DNA from: an uncultured Collinsella sp.
GTDB lineage: Bacteria > Actinomycetota > Coriobacteriia > Coriobacteriales > Coriobacteriaceae
NCBI GenBank assembly: GCA_900542945.1
Contig: UQPI01000034.1
Location: forward strand, 1-22,776
Direction of reading: 5' to 3'
DNA length: 22,776 nt
The notes under the pieces were generated by a model, which made no database searches, was not told the origin of the DNA, and saw only the letters and a list, made by a program, of their open reading frames with translations. The translations under genes were made by a program, and so were the position numbers. Position 1 is the first letter of the stretch. Every line of letters starts with the position of its first letter. This document shows, one piece after another, positions 7,151 through 14,517 of this stretch.

Positions 7151-7164
7151 TTAAAACGTTTTAA
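7151..7164 (+). promoter_or_regulatory. AT-rich 14-bp perfect palindrome upstream of gap
   Basis: TTAAAACGTTTTAA is a perfect 14-nt palindrome in the whiA-gap gap, about 40 nt before the proposed gap promoter. It could be an operator for a glycolysis regulator or part of an AT-rich activating region. No known operator is recognised. Confidence 0.4.
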
Positions 7165-7196
7165 CGTAAATTTGATTTTCAATTTCGAGCATTCTC

Positions 7197-7226
7197 GTGA
7201 AATTCAAGTCAAAAAAAAGGTATATT
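7197..7226 (+). promoter_or_regulatory. Candidate gap promoter
   Basis: GTGAAA (7197-7202) and TATATT (7221-7226) are separated by 18 nt, and the upstream sequence is strongly AT-rich compared with the genes. Transcription would start near 7233, giving a leader of about 65 nt before gap. Confidence 0.45.
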
Positions 7227-7298
7227 AGGCGAGTGGTTAGTTTGTGGGCCTCAACGGCGGGCGCTGTAGCTTGCGGGGGCCTTACGAAAGGAGACACA

Positions 7299-8324
7299 AT
7301 GGCAGTAAAGGTTGCTATTAACGGCTTCGGTCGCATCGGTCGTCTGGCTTTCCGTCAGATGTTCGGTCATGAGGGCTCCGAGATCGTCGCTATCAACGAC
7401 CTCACCTCTCCCGATATGCTCGCTTACCTGCTGAAGTACGACTCCACGCAGGGCAACTACGCTCGCGATCACGAGGTCGTTGCTGGCGAGGATTCCATCA
7501 CCGTTGACGGCAAGGAGATCAAGATCTACAAGGAGGCCGACGCCAACAACCTGCCTTGGGGCGACCTCGACGTCGACGTCGTTCTCGAGTGCACCGGCTT
7601 CTACACCAGCAAGGCTAAGGCTCAGGCCCACATCAACGCTGGCGCCAAGAAGGTCGTCATCTCCGCTCCGGCCGGCAGCGACCTGCCCACCATCGTGTAC
7701 AACGTCAACCATGAGACGCTGACCGCTGAGGACAACATCATCTCCGCTGCTTCCTGCACCACCAACTGCCTCGCCCCGATGGCCAAGGGTCTGAACGACT
7801 TCGCTCCCATCGTGTCCGGCATCATGACCACCATTCACGCCTGGACTGGCGACCAGATGCCGCTCGACGGCCCGCAGCGCAAGGGCAACAAGCGTCGTAG
7901 CCGCGCCTGCGCCGTTAACATTGTCCCCAACACCACCGGTGCTGCCAAGGCTATCGGCCTGGTTCTCCCCGAGCTCAACGGCAAGCTCATCGGTGCCGCC
8001 CAGCGCGTCCCGACGCCGACCGGCTCCATCACCAACCTCTACGCTGTCGTTGACAAGAAGGTCACCGTCGACGAGGTCAACGCTGCTATGAAGGCCTACG
8101 CTGCCACCATCTCCGAGACCTTCGGTTACAACGAGGACGACATCGTCTCCACCGACATCATCGGCGAGACCCACGGCTCCATCTTCGACGCCACTCAGAC
8201 CATGTGCTCTGACCTCGGCAACGGCCAGACCCTCGTTCAGGTCACCTCTTGGTACGACAACGAGAACTCCTACACCTCTCAGATGGTCCGCACCATCAAG
8301 TACTTCGAGAAGTTCGTTGCTTAA
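7299..8324 (+). CDS. gap: Glyceraldehyde-3-phosphate dehydrogenase, type I
   Basis: 341-aa phosphorylating GAPDH; it converts glyceraldehyde-3-P, NAD+ and phosphate to 1,3-bisphosphoglycerate. The Rossmann motif NGFGRIGR (8-15), Asp34 in AIND (typical of NAD preference), the catalytic Cys153 in SCTTNC and His180 in TTIHAWTGDQ are visible, as is the C-terminal SWYDNE. The ATG at 7299 has GAAAGGAG at 7286-7293; an upstream in-frame GTG at 7197 would add an unrelated basic leader and overlaps the promoter, so it is rejected. Codon use is strongly biased, as expected for high expression. The gene has its own upstream promoter region and a terminator downstream, so gap is at least partly uncoupled from pgk-tpiA-gpmI. 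Confidence 0.98.
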   Translation: MAVKVAINGFGRIGRLAFRQMFGHEGSEIVAINDLTSPDMLAYLLKYDSTQGNYARDHEVVAGEDSITVDGKEIKIYKEADANNLPWGDLDVDVVLECTGFYTSKAKAQAHINAGAKKVVISAPAGSDLPTIVYNVNHETLTAEDNIISAASCTTNCLAPMAKGLNDFAPIVSGIMTTIHAWTGDQMPLDGPQRKGNKRRSRACAVNIVPNTTGAAKAIGLVLPELNGKLIGAAQRVPTPTGSITNLYAVVDKKVTVDEVNAAMKAYAATISETFGYNEDDIVSTDIIGETHGSIFDATQTMCSDLGNGQTLVQVTSWYDNENSYTSQMVRTIKYFEKFVA

Positions 8325-8361
8325 TTTAGCTTTTAGCGAATAGCTCGTTGAGCGTCTAAAG

Positions 8362-8408
8362 AAGGGCGCGGCCTCATAGGGCTTACACCCTAGGGTCGCG
8401 CCCTTTTT
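8362..8408 (+). terminator. Intrinsic terminator between gap and pgk
   Basis: A 9-bp stem (AAGGGCGCG at 8362-8370 with CGCGCCCTT at 8397-8405) encloses a smaller TAGGG/CCCTA hairpin and ends in a run of five T (8404-8408). It is a convincing factor-independent terminator and would leave pgk to read-through or to a promoter close by. Confidence 0.85.
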
Positions 8409-8418
8409 ATAGGAAATC

Positions 8419-8441
8419 GTCTGCCGTAATGGGAGGCAGAC
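8419..8441 (+). other. Small hairpin in the pgk leader
   Basis: GTCTGCC (8419-8425) pairs with GGCAGAC (8435-8441) across a 9-nt loop, 8 nt before the pgk ribosome-binding sequence AAAGG. It may protect the 5' end of a processed pgk mRNA. Confidence 0.4.
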
Positions 8442-8464
8442 ACGTACGAAAGGTAGAAGCAAAC

Positions 8465-9655
8465 ATGGCCTTTACCAAGAAGACCGTCCGCGACATCGAT
8501 GTCGACGGCAAGCGCGTTCTCGTCCGCGTTGACTTCAACGTGCCTATCAAGGATGGCGTCGTTGGCGACACCACCCGCATCAAGGCTGCCCTGCCCACCA
8601 TCAACTACCTCGTTGAGCACAACGCTCGCGTCATTCTCATGAGCCACCTCGGCCGTCCCGAGGGTACCGGCTTCCAGCCTGAGCTCTCCCTTGAGCCTGT
8701 CGCCAAGAAGCTCGCTGAGCTCTCTGGTCTCGATGTTGCCTTTGTCGCCGACACCTACGGCGAGAAGGCTGCTGAGGCTGTCGCCGCCGTCGAGCCGGGC
8801 AAGGTCCTCGTTCTCGAGAACGTCCGTTTCGACAAGCGTGAGAAGAAGAACGATCCCGAGATCGCCAAGAAGCTCGCTTCCTATGGTGACGTCTTCGTTC
8901 TCGATGCCTTCGGCACCGCTCACCGCGCCCAGGGTTCCGTCGTGGGCCCCGCCGCTTACCTGCCTGCCGTCGCCGGCTTCCTGCTCGAGAAGGAGGTCGA
9001 CACGCTGACCGGCATCTTCGCCGAGCCCGAGCGCCCCTTCGTCGCTATCGTCGGCGGTTCCAAGGTTTCCTCCAAGATCGGCGTTCTCGATCACCTCATC
9101 GACTCCGCTGACACCCTGATCATCGGTGGCGGCATGGCCTACACCTTCTTCCTGGCTCAGGGCCTGACCGTCGGTCAGTCCCTCAAGGAAGAGGACTGGG
9201 TCGAGCGCGCCGGCGAGATGCTCAAGAAGGCCGAGGAGAAGGGCGTCAAGATCCTGCTCCCCATCGACAACCGCGTTGCCGATCACTTTGGCGAGGACGC
9301 TGTCCCCGAGGTTGTCGCTTCCGACGCTATCCCCGACGATCGTGAGGGCATGGACATCGGCCCCAAGACCGAGGAGCTCTACGCCGAGGCCGTCAAGGGC
9401 GCCAAGACCGTGTTCTGGAACGGCCCCATGGGCGTCTTCGAGTTCGACAACTTCGCTCACGGCACCCAGGCTATCGCCGAGGCCGTCGCCGAGGCCGACT
9501 GCACCTCGATCATCGGCGGTGGTGACTCTGTCGCGGCTGTCAACAAGTTCAACCTGGCCGACAAGATGAGCTGGATCTCCACCGGTGGTGGCGCATCCAT
9601 GGAGCTCGTCGAGGGTAAGGCCCTGCCCGGAGTGGAGGCGCTTCTCGATGCCTAA
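8465..9655 (+). CDS. pgk: Phosphoglycerate kinase
   Basis: 396 aa, the standard bacterial length. It transfers phosphate from 1,3-bisphosphoglycerate to ADP. N-terminal substrate-domain motifs RVDFNVP and HLGRPEG, the hinge-side GGSKVSSKIG, the nucleotide-binding GGDSVAA and the terminal STGGGASMELVEGK are all present. The ATG at 8465 gives the canonical N-terminus (MAFTKKTVRDIDVDGKRV); an in-frame start at 8429 would add a non-homologous leader overlapping the hairpin. It sits behind the gap terminator and overlaps tpiA by 8 nt (ATGCCTAA), showing translational coupling. Codon bias is high-expression type. Confidence 0.98.
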   Translation: MAFTKKTVRDIDVDGKRVLVRVDFNVPIKDGVVGDTTRIKAALPTINYLVEHNARVILMSHLGRPEGTGFQPELSLEPVAKKLAELSGLDVAFVADTYGEKAAEAVAAVEPGKVLVLENVRFDKREKKNDPEIAKKLASYGDVFVLDAFGTAHRAQGSVVGPAAYLPAVAGFLLEKEVDTLTGIFAEPERPFVAIVGGSKVSSKIGVLDHLIDSADTLIIGGGMAYTFFLAQGLTVGQSLKEEDWVERAGEMLKKAEEKGVKILLPIDNRVADHFGEDAVPEVVASDAIPDDREGMDIGPKTEELYAEAVKGAKTVFWNGPMGVFEFDNFAHGTQAIAEAVAEADCTSIIGGGDSVAAVNKFNLADKMSWISTGGGASMELVEGKALPGVEALLDA

Positions 9656-10415
9656 TCGCACCCTTCTTATCGCTGGTAACTGGAAGATGAACAACGACGT
9701 CGCCGAGGCTGCCAAGCTCGCCGACGAGCTGGCTCAGGCTCTGCCCGAGGTTCCGGCTGGCGTCGAGGTGCTCGTCTGCCCTCCGACCATCGACATCACC
9801 ACGGTTCATGACCGTATTCAGGCTGCCCCCATCGCCCTCGGTGCACAGAACGTGTACTGGGAGGCCAAGGGTGCCTTCACCGGTGAGTCCTCTTGCGACA
9901 TGCTCAAGTCCGCTGGCTGCACCTACTGCATCATCGGTCACTCCGAGCGTCGCGATTACTTCCACGAGACCGACGAGGACCAGAACAAGAAGGCCAAGGC
10001 TCTCGTTGCCGCCGGTCTTGTTCCCGTCTTCTGCTGCGGCGAGTCCCTCGAGGTCCGCGAGGCTGGCACCTATGTCGAGCATGTCGTGAACCAGGTCAAG
10101 GCTGGCCTTGCCGGTCTTGAGATCACCTGCCCCAAGCAGGTCGTCGTCGCCTACGAGCCCATCTGGGCCATCGGCACCGGTAAGACCGCTACCGCTGAGG
10201 ACGCCCAGGAGGTCTGCGGCGCTATCCGTGAGACCCTCAAGGAGATGTTCGGCGAGGAGCTCGCTAACGGCATCCGCGTTCTCTATGGTGGCTCTGCCAA
10301 GCCTGGCAACATCGCCGAGCTCGTCGCCAAGCCCGACGTTGACGGCGCCCTCGTGGGCGGCGCTTCGCTCAAGGCTGCCGACTTCGCCTCTATGGTCGTC
10401 AAGGCAGGCGAGTAG
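9648..10415 (+). CDS. tpiA: Triosephosphate isomerase
   Basis: 255-aa TIM barrel at family length. It interconverts dihydroxyacetone phosphate and glyceraldehyde-3-P. The catalytic residues are clear: Lys13 in GNWKMN, His98 in IIGHSERR and Glu170 in AYEPIWAIGTGKTA, with the phosphate-gripping YGGS near residue 220. The ATG at 9648 overlaps the pgk stop and gives the correct N-terminus; a longer in-frame reading from 9585 is only a pgk-overlapping extension. It is 5 nt from gpmI, so pgk-tpiA-gpmI form one operon. Confidence 0.98.
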   Translation: MPNRTLLIAGNWKMNNDVAEAAKLADELAQALPEVPAGVEVLVCPPTIDITTVHDRIQAAPIALGAQNVYWEAKGAFTGESSCDMLKSAGCTYCIIGHSERRDYFHETDEDQNKKAKALVAAGLVPVFCCGESLEVREAGTYVEHVVNQVKAGLAGLEITCPKQVVVAYEPIWAIGTGKTATAEDAQEVCGAIRETLKEMFGEELANGIRVLYGGSAKPGNIAELVAKPDVDGALVGGASLKAADFASMVVKAGE

Positions 10416-10420
10416 GACAT

Positions 10421-11974
10421 ATGGCACAGCGTCATCTTCCTGCACTCCTGATCATCATGGACGGCTGCGGCCTGGCTCCGGCCGATGGCGAGAACGCCGT
10501 CGCCGCTGCCAAGACGCCCTTCCTTGATAGCCTGTACGAGAAGTATCCCCACACCACGCTCGGCGCTTCGGGCGAGGACGTTGGTCTTCCCGACGGTCAG
10601 ATGGGTAACTCCGAGGTGGGTCACCTCAACATCGGTGCCGGCCGCATCGTGTTCCAGGAGCTTTCGCGCATCAACAACGCCATCAAGGATGGCTCCATCG
10701 CCAAGAACGAGGTCTTCGTCAAGGCTATGGACGACGTCAAGGCTGACGGCAAGACTCTCCACCTCATGGGCCTTATGAGCCCTGGCGGTGTTCATTCTCA
10801 CATGAACCACGTCGAGGCTCTGGTCAAGATGGCTGCCGAGCATGGTGTCAAGACCGTTCGCGTCCACGCCTTCATGGATGGCCGCGACGTCGACCCGCAG
10901 TCCGGTGCCGGCTACATGAGCGAGTTCTGCGCCTTCCTGGCTAAGATCTCCGAGGAGACCGGTTGCGACGCTCGCGTCGCCACCGTCTCGGGCCGTTATT
11001 GGGCCATGGACCGCGATAATCGTTGGGAGCGCATCCAGCGCGCCTACGACGTCATGGTCAATGCATCCGATGCCGATACCGACCCCGTTGCCGGTATAAA
11101 GGCCTACTACGAGAAGGATCCGCGCGGCGATGAGTTCGTCGAGCCCTTCGCTGCCCACAACGAGGGCATCCACGAGGGCGACGCGGCCATCTTCTTCAAC
11201 TTCCGTCCCGACCGCGCTCGTCAGATGACCCGCGTGTTCACGGACAAGGAGTTCGACGGCTTTGAGCGCGAGCAGATCAAGCTTTCGCACTTTGTGACGA
11301 TGACCGAGTACGATCCGACGTTTGACGTCGAGGTCGCCTTCCCCAAGACGTTCCCCGAGAACGTCCTGGCCGACGTTATCGCCGCCAATGGCCTGAAGCA
11401 GCTGCACACCGCCGAGACCGAGAAGTACGCCCACGTTACGTTCTTCCTCAACGGCGGCATCGAGGAGCCCAAGGAGGGCGAGGAGCGCGTGCTCGTCGCT
11501 TCCCCCAAGGTCGCTACCTACGATCTGCAGCCCGAGATGAGCGCTCCCGAGGTTACCGAGAAGCTCGTCGCCGCAATCAACGAGGATCGCGCTGATTTCT
11601 ACATCGTGAACTTCGCGAACTGCGACATGGTTGGTCACACCGGTGTCTTCGACGCCGCCGTTAAGGCCGTCGAGGCTGTTGACGATGCTTTGTCCAAGGT
11701 TGTCCCGGCGATTCTCGCCAAGGGTGGCTTTGCGCTGATTACCGCCGACCATGGCAACGCCGATCACATGTTTGACGTTGCTTCCGACGGTTCCAAGCAT
11801 CCGTTTACGGCTCACACCACCAACCGCGTGCCGTTCATCATCGTTGATGATAAGGCCAAGCTCACCGGTATCGAGGACGGCCGTCTTTCCGATATCGCTC
11901 CGACCATGCTCACCATGGCTGGTATTGAGCCTTCCGCCGAGATGACGGGTCGCGTGCTCGCCACCGAGGCCTAA
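10421..11974 (+). CDS. gpmI: 2,3-bisphosphoglycerate-independent phosphoglycerate mutase
   Basis: 517-aa metal-dependent mutase of the alkaline-phosphatase superfamily, at family length (~510). It converts 3-phosphoglycerate to 2-phosphoglycerate through a phosphoserine intermediate. The metal-binding IIMDGCG (Asp14) and the nucleophile Ser64 in GQMGNSEVGH are visible, followed by MSPGGVHSH, FMDGRDV, FRPDRARQ, NCDMVGHTG and TADHGNAD. It starts 5 nt after tpiA and ends in tandem stops (TAA TAG) before a strong terminator. The tpi-gpmI link is familiar from Firmicutes gap-pgk-tpi-pgm-eno operons; eno is not adjacent here. Confidence 0.97.
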   Translation: MAQRHLPALLIIMDGCGLAPADGENAVAAAKTPFLDSLYEKYPHTTLGASGEDVGLPDGQMGNSEVGHLNIGAGRIVFQELSRINNAIKDGSIAKNEVFVKAMDDVKADGKTLHLMGLMSPGGVHSHMNHVEALVKMAAEHGVKTVRVHAFMDGRDVDPQSGAGYMSEFCAFLAKISEETGCDARVATVSGRYWAMDRDNRWERIQRAYDVMVNASDADTDPVAGIKAYYEKDPRGDEFVEPFAAHNEGIHEGDAAIFFNFRPDRARQMTRVFTDKEFDGFEREQIKLSHFVTMTEYDPTFDVEVAFPKTFPENVLADVIAANGLKQLHTAETEKYAHVTFFLNGGIEEPKEGEERVLVASPKVATYDLQPEMSAPEVTEKLVAAINEDRADFYIVNFANCDMVGHTGVFDAAVKAVEAVDDALSKVVPAILAKGGFALITADHGNADHMFDVASDGSKHPFTAHTTNRVPFIIVDDKAKLTGIEDGRLSDIAPTMLTMAGIEPSAEMTGRVLATEA

Positions 11975-12000
11975 TAGAAAACAAATACCGTTTTCTAGTA

Positions 12001-12034
12001 AGGGGGTTGTCCACAACCGGACGACCCCCTTTTT
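12001..12034 (+). terminator. Intrinsic terminator after gpmI
   Basis: A 12-bp stem (12001-12012 with 12019-12030, one G-T pair) rich in G-C is followed directly by a T-run (12030-12034). It ends the glycolytic operon. Confidence 0.9.
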
Positions 12035-12093
12035 GGTATTTCTGCCATTTCTACCCCGTCCCTAAATGGCAGGTGGGGGAGTGTTGGAGGTTG

Positions 12094-12102
12094 TGGTACA
12101 GT
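12094..12102 (+). promoter_or_regulatory. Possible extended -10 promoter for secG
   Basis: TGGTACAGT fits an extended -10 (TGN followed by TACAGT). No good -35 is visible at the right distance. It lies between the gpmI terminator and secG, where a promoter is expected. Confidence 0.35.
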
Positions 12103-12138
12103 ACTGGAGTTTGAATTGTTCTATTAAGGAGCTTATCT

Positions 12139-12393
12139 ATGGGTCCGTTTCAGATTCTTCTGTTTGTCGTTTGGGCTGTTTCTGCCGTGGCGCTGACGAT
12201 TCTCGTTCTGATGCATTCCGGTAAGGGCACCGGCGTTTCGGATATGATCGCTAGCTCGCTGTATAACTCCAGCTCTGCCACGGGCGTCATGGAGCAGAAC
12301 CTCGATCGCCTGACGGTAATTATGGCCGTCGTTTTTGCCGTGTGTGTCGTTCTGTGCATGTTCTTCTTCCCGCAGGGCATCGTCGGCTACTAA
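12139..12393 (+). CDS. secG: Preprotein translocase subunit SecG
   Basis: 84-aa membrane protein with two transmembrane segments (about 4-25 and 54-76) separated by a short polar loop containing the family hallmark HSGKGTGVSDM. SecG joins SecY and SecE to form the translocon channel and assists SecA-driven export. Length and topology are those of the family. The ATG at 12139 has AAGGAG at 12126-12131. It follows the glycolytic operon as in other Actinobacteria, but it has its own transcription unit, bounded by terminators on both sides. Confidence 0.93.
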   Translation: MGPFQILLFVVWAVSAVALTILVLMHSGKGTGVSDMIASSLYNSSSATGVMEQNLDRLTVIMAVVFAVCVVLCMFFFPQGIVGY

Positions 12394-12418
12394 GCATCGG
12401 CGTATATACGTTTGTAAA

Positions 12419-12445
12419 GGGTCCCGCATGTGCGGGGCCCTTTTT
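12419..12445 (+). terminator. Intrinsic terminator after secG
   Basis: GGGTCCCGCA (12419-12428) pairs with TGCGGGGCCC (12431-12440, one G-T pair) and is followed by TTTTT (12441-12445). Confidence 0.88.
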
Positions 12446-12558
12446 GTTTACAGACTTGTAACAGAGCCAAAATATCCCCACATACTTCGCCCAACTAAAG
12501 AAATTCTCGACCGTTAACCGGAATCAGCGCCAAATTGTGCATAAAATGCGCTACTGTA

Positions 12559-12587
12559 TTGCAAAACGTTGGCCCGCATTGCATAAC
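12559..12587 (+). promoter_or_regulatory. Candidate oppA promoter
   Basis: TTGCAA (12559-12564) and CATAAC (12582-12587) are 17 nt apart, each matching the consensus at 4 of 6 positions. It lies about 100 nt before the oppA start in the 290-nt gap after secG. The rest of this gap (12446-12558 and 12588-12670) shows no gene. Confidence 0.45.
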
Positions 12588-12683
12588 CAGCCATAACAGC
12601 GGACCGCGTTTGAATGGTTCGATTGGGCTGTCTCGACGTTGCCCGGCCGAATTCACTTTGTCCTATCTCATAAGGAGGATGGC

Positions 12684-14360
12684 ATGGCTGATTCTATGTT
12701 CCACCAGCCCGTTATGGGTCGTCGCGCCTTTGTTGGCGGCACCCTCGCTGCGAGCTCCATGGCTTTTCTTGCCGCATGCGGCAAGAAGGGCGGCGACGCT
12801 TCCGGTTCTGAGTCCGGTTCGACGCTGAACTTCTACATCAACAACCCGGTCTGCATCGACCCCTACAACGTCCAGGAGGATCAGGGCACTCAGGTCGAGT
12901 ACCAGCTCTTCGATGCTCTGACGGAGTACGACCCCGAGAAGGGCGAGATCGTTCCGCTGGCTTGCGAGTCCTTTGAGGCTAACGACGACGCCACCGAGTT
13001 CACCTTCAAGATCAAGAAGGCTAAGTTCCACAACGGTGACGACGTTACCTCCAAGTCCTTCAAGCTCGGTTGGGAGCGTCTAGTCAACACCAAGTCGGCC
13101 ATCGCCACCGAGTATGGTCCTTCCGAGGTCTCCTATCACCTTTCCATGGTTGAGGGCTATGACGATCTGCTTGCCGGCAACGCTACCGAGCTCAGCGGTG
13201 TTACTTGCCCCGACGATGAGACCCTCGTTGTCAAGCTGTCTTCCGCTTACGCCGACTTCCCCTTCGTCGCCTCTCACCCGGCTCTGTCCCCGGTTCCCGA
13301 GTGCGCCGAGTCCGATGTCAAGAGCTTCTACCTTGCCCCGGTCGGTAACGGCCCGTTCATGATGGACGGTAAGTGGGAGGATGGCCAGGAGATCAACCTC
13401 AAGAAGTTTGACGATTACTATGGCGACAAGGCCAAGATCGATGGCATCCACTTCCAGGTCATCAAGGACATGGAGACCGCTTACAAGGAGTTCCAGGCCG
13501 GTAACCTCGATGTCTGCGACGTTCCCGTTGCTCAGATCGACGCCGCCAAGAAGGACCGTGGCGAATCCAAGGACGGCTACACCATGGGTGACGGCGAGCA
13601 TATGCTGCTCGGTGCCGAGCCTTCCACGTACTATCTGACCTGCAACACCACGGCCGAGCCGTTCAATAACGCCGACCTGCGCAAGGGCATCTCCCTGGCC
13701 ATCAACCGTGAGGCCATCTGCAAGACCATCTTCAAGGGTACCCGTACCCCCGCCGACGGTATTGTTCCTCCGGGAATCGCCGGCTACAAGGAGGGCGCAT
13801 GGGAGTTCTGCGCCTATGACGTCGACAAGGCTAACGAGTACCTCGACAAGGTCGCTCCCGCTGGCGCTAACGGCGATCGTGGCATTAGCGTGACCCTTTC
13901 CTACAACCAGGACGGTGGTCACAAGGAGATCATGGAGTCCATCATCGGCGACCTCGCCAAGGTTGGCGTTACCGCTGTCTCCGATACCCCTGAGTGGTCT
14001 GCCCTGCTCGAGCAGTATCAGAACTTCAACTATCAGTTCGGCCGTCTGGGCTGGATCGCCGATTACCCGATCATGGACAACTTCCTGTACCCGCTGTTCC
14101 ACTCCGACTCCCTCGGTGGCGACAACCGCTCCGGTTACAGCAACCCCGAGTTCGATGCCAAGGTCGACGAGGCCCGTACCACGGTTGACGACGAAGAGCG
14201 CGTCGCTAAGATGCAGGAGGCCGACGCAATGGTCGCTGCCGACTGCCCGGTCATCCCGGTGATGTTCTACACGCACACCATCGCTGGCTCTGACCGCGTC
14301 AAGCATCTCTATGTTGATCCGCAGAAGCACGCCGATCTGGGTACCGCCGAGCTCGCCTAA
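12684..14360 (+). CDS. oppA: Oligopeptide ABC transporter substrate-binding lipoprotein
   Basis: 558-aa extracellular solute-binding protein of family 5 (SBP_bac_5, PF00496), the peptide receptor of the Opp system. The N-terminus has a twin arginine (GRRAFVGG, Arg13-Arg14), a hydrophobic stretch and a lipobox FLAAC with Cys32, followed by a polar linker; this looks like a lipoprotein possibly exported by Tat. Typical family features follow, such as EYQLFDALTEYDPEKGEIVPLACESF (visible in part) and the DLRKGISLAINREAI segment near residue 335. The ATG at 12684 is chosen because TAAGGAGG lies at 12671-12678; upstream in-frame residues have no signal character. It is followed by a hairpin and then oppBCDF. 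The exact ligand, peptide or another Opp-type substrate, cannot be told from sequence. Confidence 0.92.
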   Translation: MADSMFHQPVMGRRAFVGGTLAASSMAFLAACGKKGGDASGSESGSTLNFYINNPVCIDPYNVQEDQGTQVEYQLFDALTEYDPEKGEIVPLACESFEANDDATEFTFKIKKAKFHNGDDVTSKSFKLGWERLVNTKSAIATEYGPSEVSYHLSMVEGYDDLLAGNATELSGVTCPDDETLVVKLSSAYADFPFVASHPALSPVPECAESDVKSFYLAPVGNGPFMMDGKWEDGQEINLKKFDDYYGDKAKIDGIHFQVIKDMETAYKEFQAGNLDVCDVPVAQIDAAKKDRGESKDGYTMGDGEHMLLGAEPSTYYLTCNTTAEPFNNADLRKGISLAINREAICKTIFKGTRTPADGIVPPGIAGYKEGAWEFCAYDVDKANEYLDKVAPAGANGDRGISVTLSYNQDGGHKEIMESIIGDLAKVGVTAVSDTPEWSALLEQYQNFNYQFGRLGWIADYPIMDNFLYPLFHSDSLGGDNRSGYSNPEFDAKVDEARTTVDDEERVAKMQEADAMVAADCPVIPVMFYTHTIAGSDRVKHLYVDPQKHADLGTAELA

Positions 14361-14457
14361 GGGTTTTGCAGCTTCCGTGAGGGTCAAGTATTTACGTAGA
14401 CCTCATGGGAAACATACAGTTCTCCCTAACCTGGGGTAAACTGGCTGATGGTAATTT

Positions 14458-14487
14458 TGGGATGCCGGTCTGGCGATCGGCATCCCA
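14458..14487 (+). terminator. Hairpin between oppA and oppB, partial terminator candidate
   Basis: A perfect 10-bp stem (TGGGATGCCG at 14458-14467 with CGGCATCCCA at 14478-14487) is followed by only TTT. It sits in the 157-nt gap between the binding protein and the permease genes. A partial terminator or RNA-stabilising hairpin here would give more OppA than the membrane subunits. Confidence 0.55.
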
Positions 14488-14517
14488 TTTAGGTTAATCC
14501 CTAGATAGGGGAGTGGT

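Noticed and set aside
7197..7298. N-terminal extension of GAPDH from GTG at 7197
   Set aside because: It overlaps the proposed promoter, encodes a basic non-homologous leader, and the ATG at 7299 has a strong ribosome-binding site.
10283..12016. Long minus-strand open frame (about 577 codons) opposite gpmI, and similar ones opposite pgk, gap and oppA
   Set aside because: These are codon-bias shadows of strongly biased GC-rich genes; they show low-complexity Leu/Gly/Val/Asp-rich composition and no domains.
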